Position numbers and translations under genes: made by a program | The notes under the pieces: model-generated | Databases searched by the model: none | Told to the model about the DNA's origin: nothing | The model's input: only the letters and a program-made list of their open reading frames with translations | Shown here: positions 29,659 through 33,884 of the stretch, piece after piece | Layout of the letters: the number at the start of each line of letters is the position of its first letter | Numbering within the stretch: position 1 is the stretch's first letter | Assembly (NCBI GenBank): GCA_033875315.1 | Contig: JANRJG010000010.1 | Location: 1 to 33,884, forward strand | DNA: 33,884 bases | Direction of reading: 5' to 3' | DNA from: Candidatus Methylacidiphilales bacterium | Lineage (GTDB): Bacteria > Verrucomicrobiota > Verrucomicrobiia > Methylacidiphilales > CAZTYG01

Positions 29659-32397
29659 ATGAAAGAAATTAAAATTATCACTGATGACGGCATGTCCATG
29701 CACGACAAGGGGCAATTCTTTGAGAATCTAATTTCCAAGTTATTTGAAAAACAACGCTATCAAATAACTAATAATGTTCGGTTTACTGGAATGGAAATAG
29801 ATATCATTGCATCACATAAGGACAGAAATGAGACTGCGTGGATAGAATGCAAGGCCAGATTAAAGGAGGGCCTTAGCTCTAACGATATATATAGTTTTGA
29901 GGCCAAGGTGCGTAAAAAACAGGCAGAATATGGTTATTTTATATGCACAGAGGAATTTAAGAAAGAGGTGGCCGGAACAATCAGGGAATTTGAAGAAGAT
30001 GCAGATAAGCGATACAAGCATTTAATCTTTTGGGGGCCTCAAAAGTGCATAGATATTCTGCAAGAGGACAAGGAGATATTATTGCCGGAATATAATCTAT
30101 TTCACCCATACAATGTATCAAAAGAAATATTGGCGTATACGACCTTTGGGACTTGGTACGTTTTACTGCTTACAAATGGAATATCTCCAACACATGTTAG
30201 CGCATTGAACGCGAAAGACGGAAGCGCTCCAGATTCCAGTGTTCTATCAAAACTGTTTGAAAAGATCGAAGAGATTAACGGTTTAGAAGTATTTTCGATG
30301 GGGAAGTCTCTGGGGGAATCTCAGAATAATGGATCAACCGAATTAGTGTCGGACATAAAATCAAGTGAAAACTGGTATGACTATCTGCCCGCTTCTATCC
30401 ATCATTTTATAGGAAGACAAAATATTAGGAATAGAATATATAACTTTTTGGGAGATGTAAAAAACCAATCTACCAATAAAAGGGTTTTCTACCTTGAAGG
30501 CAAATCAGGTTGGGGGAAAAGTTCTATACTTTCAGAACTAAGAGGACGCGCGAAAAATAAGCAAAACAAAAACTGGCTCTACGTGTCTGTAATAGATACT
30601 AGAAGCGCTATCAGTGACGCTTTTGTTCAAGCGGCCTTTCAGAAGACGTTAATAGATTCGCAACGTTTCCATGGAATAGATCCATCAAATTTACATTTCA
30701 CATCAAAATATGACATAATTACATCAGATTCTATTCAGGCGATATTTCATAAGCTCAAGGTTGATAATAAAGTCTTGGTTTTGGTATTTGATCAATTTGA
30801 GGACGTGTTTAAAAAACCCGGTTTATTTGAAGCTTTTCACAGGCTTCTGCTTCAAACTAGTGACTCGGGTTCTAATTTTGTTATCGGTTTTTCATGGAAG
30901 TCGGAGCTTACGATCCCGGCCGATCTGCCAGCATACTCTTTATGGCAGCAAGCAAAAGATAGTGCTGAATTATTTTCGTTAGAGTCATTTCGCAAAGCTG
31001 AGATAAAAGGTGTAATTTCCCAATTGGAAAGGGAGATTAAGACACCTCTTCTTTCGGACTTAAAAAGAAAACTCGAGGAAAGTTCTCAAGGTTATCCATG
31101 GCTAACTAAGAAACTTTGCATACACGTTCTAAATCAAATTAAGTCTAAAGTTAAGCAGGAGACGATAATCGATAAACAGCTTGATTGTCGTTCCCTATTT
31201 CAAACTGATTTGGAGTCAATATCTAGCCATGAAGCTAAAGCATTAAAACTTATTGCTAAAAAGGCAAACCAAGGCGACTTCTTTGATAAAACAGAAGTAG
31301 GCGAGACGATTGATGAGAAGGAAGTTAACTCCTTAATCAATAAGCGTTTGATTATATTATCTGGGACAAAATACAATATATATTGGGATGTTTTTCGCGA
31401 GTACTTGATAACTGGAGAAGTTAGAGAAACCGGTGAATCTTATATCCTCCGAATGCCTGCAGACGCTTGTTGCGAAACTTTGCTACTATTCAAAACTGGC
31501 GAAAAAAGGTCGATTGGTTCTTTAACTAAAGCTTATCCTAATACCATTAGCCAAAGTAGTATGGGCAACATGGTTCGCCAGCTACGCCATCTTGGATTGG
31601 TAGAAAAAACAGGTGATAAATTTGCTCTGACAAAATTGGCTAATATTAAAACCAGGCAAGACTTTGAGAAATGGGCGTATAACAAACTTGCCACCCACGC
31701 CGTATATATCGCTTTACTCGCTAAAAAAACTGAAACAATAGAGCGTTCCGATATATTAATGGAATTCAAAAAGTCATTTCCTGGATTTCAATTCTCTGAA
31801 AATACGTGGAATATTTACGTTCAGTTTTTCATTAATTGGATTACCTTTGCCAAGCTTGAATTAGCAAATAGACTTTCGACTGTTTCTATCACAGGAGTCG
31901 CGAGAGGGCGCACTGGAACTATAGAGTCTTTTATGCCTCAAAACTCGTTTCAGGCGCTATGGGATAATTTTCTTAAAATCTACACCAAAGGTAGTGATGA
32001 CATCCCTGTAGCAACACTTCAGAAAATTTTATATGACCTAAAATTCATGCGATTGATCGAATATAAAAAAGGGAAAGTCGAATTCACCTTGATTGCAAAT
32101 AATGTCTATCTTAAAAGGAAAACCAGCCAAAGTAGGAAGTTATTTGCTCAATGTATGGCAAGAAGTGCTTATGTGGAAAAAGCCATAGCTCACATAGGTG
32201 ATAAAGCTCACGACAAAAAGAGCTTGCGTAAAATAATTCAGGCTGAACTGTCGCACATCAATTCTAACACTTATCGAAAATTTGCTTCGGGAAGAATAGC
32301 TTCTTGGGCGGAAGCTTACGTTGAACATGATTTAAGAGGCACGGGGTCAACACATGACGGGCTGTTGCCCGAAGCTTCTTTTCAGAACGGGGAATAA
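29659..32397 (+). CDS. Mrr-like nuclease fused to STAND-type P-loop NTPase, putative anti-phage protein
   Basis: A 912-residue protein, strikingly AT-rich (bases 29761-29820 have 18 G/C of 60). Residues 15-110 form a PD-(D/E)xK nuclease of the Mrr type: E22 (QFFENLISKLF), D48 (GMEIDIIA), E63-C-K65 (AWIECKARL). A linker leads to HHFIGRQNIRNRI (248-260). Then come Walker A GKSGWGKSS (281-289), Walker B VLVLVFDQFEDVF (372-384), a sensor-like strand FVIGFSWKSEL and the STAND-type G-x-P in SQGYPWLTKKLC (476-487). The C-terminal 400 residues are helical with winged-helix-like parts (SSMGNMVRQLRHLGLVEKTG). This is the plan of phage-sensing nuclease-NTPases (Avs/nSTAND-like). A TATAAA lies at 29644-29649; no Shine-Dalgarno is seen. 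The last about 18 residues are encoded by a repeat. All key residues look intact. The function is inferred from architecture. Confidence 0.85.
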   Translation: MKEIKIITDDGMSMHDKGQFFENLISKLFEKQRYQITNNVRFTGMEIDIIASHKDRNETAWIECKARLKEGLSSNDIYSFEAKVRKKQAEYGYFICTEEFKKEVAGTIREFEEDADKRYKHLIFWGPQKCIDILQEDKEILLPEYNLFHPYNVSKEILAYTTFGTWYVLLLTNGISPTHVSALNAKDGSAPDSSVLSKLFEKIEEINGLEVFSMGKSLGESQNNGSTELVSDIKSSENWYDYLPASIHHFIGRQNIRNRIYNFLGDVKNQSTNKRVFYLEGKSGWGKSSILSELRGRAKNKQNKNWLYVSVIDTRSAISDAFVQAAFQKTLIDSQRFHGIDPSNLHFTSKYDIITSDSIQAIFHKLKVDNKVLVLVFDQFEDVFKKPGLFEAFHRLLLQTSDSGSNFVIGFSWKSELTIPADLPAYSLWQQAKDSAELFSLESFRKAEIKGVISQLEREIKTPLLSDLKRKLEESSQGYPWLTKKLCIHVLNQIKSKVKQETIIDKQLDCRSLFQTDLESISSHEAKALKLIAKKANQGDFFDKTEVGETIDEKEVNSLINKRLIILSGTKYNIYWDVFREYLITGEVRETGESYILRMPADACCETLLLFKTGEKRSIGSLTKAYPNTISQSSMGNMVRQLRHLGLVEKTGDKFALTKLANIKTRQDFEKWAYNKLATHAVYIALLAKKTETIERSDILMEFKKSFPGFQFSENTWNIYVQFFINWITFAKLELANRLSTVSITGVARGRTGTIESFMPQNSFQALWDNFLKIYTKGSDDIPVATLQKILYDLKFMRLIEYKKGKVEFTLIANNVYLKRKTSQSRKLFAQCMARSAYVEKAIAHIGDKAHDKKSLRKIIQAELSHINSNTYRKFASGRIASWAEAYVEHDLRGTGSTHDGLLPEASFQNGE

Positions 32398-32481
32398 TTG
32401 TCTGCGGGGTCAGTTCTTGACGGGCTGTAGCACGGACAGAGTCAACCCACGAATCTCAGTGGGGTCAGTCCATGAAAACTG
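32343..32481 (+). repeat. GGGGTCA-type repeat cluster
   Basis: Three units lie at 32343-32368, 32406-32431 and 32461-32481. The first two share GGGGTCA and TGACGGGCTGT-GC at the same spacing (21 of 26 identical). The third matches the inverted unit at 28206. Such units resemble the short palindromic repeats that accompany REP-associated transposases, but no transposase is present. Confidence 0.6.
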
Positions 32482-32534
32482 AATGACTCTTTGGCGGCCG
32501 CTTCGGTTCGCTTGGGACGAATCCGCCTCGCTGT

Positions 32535-32610
32535 AGGGTCAGGGGCCAAGGGCCCTCGACCTCGTTCGCTTCCTCAGCCCCTTGCCTGACGCACGGGTCG
32601 TCCTGACCCT
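32535..32610. repeat. inverted repeat AGGGTCAGG/CCTGACCCT
   Basis: A perfect 9-bp inverted repeat (32535-32543 with 32602-32610) ends one base before the SDR stop codon and encloses GC-rich self-complementary sequence. It could terminate the SDR transcript or be another member of the GGGTCA repeat family. Confidence 0.45.
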
Positions 32611-32611
32611 G

Positions 32612-33406
32612 TCAAATCGTCGGGATGGTGCCGCCGTCGATGACGTATTCGGCCCCGTGGATCGATGCGGCACGGGGTGAGGCCATGAAGGCCGCCAGCT
32701 CGGCCACTTCTTCCGGATAGGCCGGCCGCCCCAGCGGGATGCCCCCCAGGGACTGCACGATGGCCTGTCGCGCGGTTTCTTCGTCGGAGCCGCTGCTTTC
32801 CGCCAATCGCTTGACCATCGCTTCGGCGGCCTGGGTGTAGATCCAGCCGGGGGCGATGGAATTGACCCGGATTCCTTTTGGCCCCAGTTCTTTGGACAGG
32901 GCTTTGCTGTAGGCGGTCAGGCCGGCCTTGGACGCGGCATAGGCGGTGGTCGAATCGTGCAGGGGCAGGCTGCGCTGGATGGAACTGATGTGCAGCACCA
33001 CGCCGGAACCGCGCTGGATCATCGCCGGCAAGAGCAGGCGGTCGAGGCGGACCGCCGCCAGCAGGTTCAAGTTGATTTCCTGTTGCCAGAATGCCTCGGT
33101 GGCCGCGGCGAAGCCTCCCCCCGGGGTCTTGGATCCTCCGGCGTTGTGGATCAGGATGTCGGGGCTTCCCCATGCTGCGTGGATGGCCTGGGCCACGTGG
33201 GCCGGCCCCTCGACGGTGGACAGATCGGCCTGGATGAAGAGGGCTTCTTTCAAGGCCTCCGGCGGCCCCGAGCGCGCCGTGGTGGCCACTTCCGCACCCC
33301 CATCGAGAAAACGGCGAACCATGGCCGCCCCCGTGCCCTGGGTGCCCCCGGTCACCAGGACGCGTTTTCCTGAAAATTCCCGGGGATCGAGGGATGGGTG
33401 CGACAT
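32612..33406 (-). CDS. short-chain dehydrogenase/reductase
   Basis: Classical SDR oxidoreductase of 264 residues, NAD(P)-dependent, cytoplasmic. It shows the cofactor motif TGGTQGTG (T-G-x3-G-x-G, about 19-26), NAGG at about 89-92, and the catalytic serine and Y-x3-K in HISSIQ and TAYAASKAGL. The C-terminal part has IRVNSIAPGWIYT (PG motif) and the typical end GAEYVIDGGTIP. An S-A-R after the second strand (ATTARSG) and the absence of an acidic residue there suggest NADP preference (inference). The substrate is unknown; 3-oxoacyl or sugar dehydrogenases share these motifs. It stands alone between repeat regions. Confidence 0.92.
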   Translation of the reverse strand: MSHPSLDPREFSGKRVLVTGGTQGTGAAMVRRFLDGGAEVATTARSGPPEALKEALFIQADLSTVEGPAHVAQAIHAAWGSPDILIHNAGGSKTPGGGFAAATEAFWQQEINLNLLAAVRLDRLLLPAMIQRGSGVVLHISSIQRSLPLHDSTTAYAASKAGLTAYSKALSKELGPKGIRVNSIAPGWIYTQAAEAMVKRLAESSGSDEETARQAIVQSLGGIPLGRPAYPEEVAELAAFMASPRAASIHGAEYVIDGGTIPTI

Positions 33407-33479
33407 CGGGGCCCACTCTCAAGGGACTTCGATGCCACATCAAGAAGGAAAACCACCCGGCACGCCCGCAGCCGTAAGT

Positions 33480-33665
33480 ATGCAGTTGATTTACCACGAA
33501 GAACGCGAAGTTCGCGAAGACATAAGGGGTTTTGGCAGTGAAAAACTCCAATCACCCATTGCTGAGTCTGAATCCAAGGGCCATGCGATTAAATGGTTCT
33601 GTATTTTTATTCATAGCCAACTGTTTCGACTTCGCGGCCTTCGCGAACTTTGCGGTGAACTGCAT
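33480..33665. repeat. large imperfect inverted repeat with CGCGAAG units
   Basis: ATGCAGTT followed by an ACCACGAAG...CGCGAAGTTCGCGAAG arm (33480-33519) is inverted in the arm ending ATGCAT-side GAACTGCAT (33628-33665); about 30 positions align with seven mismatches. The centre (33521-33627) holds no gene. The 33407-33884 stretch (478 bases) has no convincing gene and consists of this element and the dispersed repeat after it. Confidence 0.6.
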
Positions 33666-33671
33666 GGATCC

Positions 33672-33884
33672 GGCTAAGAGCCTATCCGGATAACCCCCGT
33701 GGCCCGCGTGATGAGTGCCACCTGCCCGAACCCGAGGAGGAGCGACCGCGCATATCGGGACGAGATACGCAAGGAAGGGACGACGAAGGGGGCGGGCAGG
33801 TGCCGCCATCACCCTCCGGGCTGGGGCCAAAAAGCCGCCCCGCTTCGTTGCTCGTCGGTCACGGGTATATTTCATACCTGCTCC
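33672..33884 (-). repeat. dispersed intergenic repeat, right copy (longer)
   Basis: The reverse complement of about 33695-33808 aligns with bases 1-116. The outer arms CACCTGCCC-type (33719-33727 with 33794-33802) pair in 9 of 9 positions. Further parts are the TATCCGGATA palindrome (near 33684-33693), a hairpin GCGCATATC...GATACGC, and GGTAT-ATTTC-ATACC (33864-33878) near the window end. It is cut by the window edge. Confidence 0.7.

Noticed and set aside
33552-33875. 107-codon minus-strand frame near the right edge
   Set aside because: It lies entirely inside repeat sequence and reads through both repeat families; not a gene.

Overview
The window is GC-rich bacterial chromosome. The mix of genes points to a Verrucomicrobiota-type Gram-negative: secreted proteins with Fn3 domains and D-x-D-x-D-G calcium-type repeats, a LolCDE-type lipoprotein export pair, a DUF374 acyltransferase, and many intergenic hairpin repeat families. 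This assignment is inference from style and gene content, with no marker-gene proof.

Layout. 135-2413 (minus) is a polar amino-acid ABC transporter (binding protein, permease, ATPase). A secreted protein of unknown function (2472-3308, minus) faces a large secreted subtilisin-like protein (3456-5507, plus). Next come a coupled minus pair, an M14-type zinc deacylase/carboxypeptidase and a bile-acid-symporter-like carrier, and a small membrane protein. 8019-13634 is a minus-strand series: a class D beta-lactamase-like protein, lysS, an MFS transporter, a DUF374 acyltransferase and a membrane-anchored TPR-like protein. 13963-16091 (plus) holds a protein built from three repeats of a CpaF-N-terminus-like helical domain, then an aldo/keto reductase. 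16291-22958 (minus) holds pheT, a McsA-like zinc protein, ilvE, lolD, lolC/E and a 2-Cys peroxiredoxin. A GAF-adenylate cyclase (23109-24311) is divergent from the peroxiredoxin.

From 24.3 kb the window becomes accessory. It has a repeat cluster with an unusually hairpin-rich segment (24689-24821), a metallo-beta-lactamase-fold hydrolase, a VapBC-type toxin-antitoxin pair, more intergenic repeats, a SIMPL lipoprotein, a zinc-ribbon membrane protein, and a calcium-repeat protein whose C-terminus runs into a duplicated leader. A strongly AT-rich gene (29659-32397) follows. It encodes an Mrr-like PD-(D/E)xK nuclease fused to a STAND-type P-loop NTPase, the architecture of nuclease-armed anti-phage NTPases, and is the best candidate for a little-described system. 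It sits directly behind a truncated copy of the zinc-ribbon gene and is closed by GGGGTCA-type repeats that also encode its last residues. An SDR oxidoreductase and a dispersed repeat end the window. The same dispersed repeat, inverted, occurs at bases 1-116.

Operon logic. Four junctions overlap by 4 bases (GTGA or ATGA), which suggests translational coupling: M14/BASS, MFS/acyltransferase, lolD/ilvE and vapB/vapC. The permease and ATPase of the amino-acid transporter overlap by 11 bases. All functional assignments come from reading motifs by eye; no database search was run.
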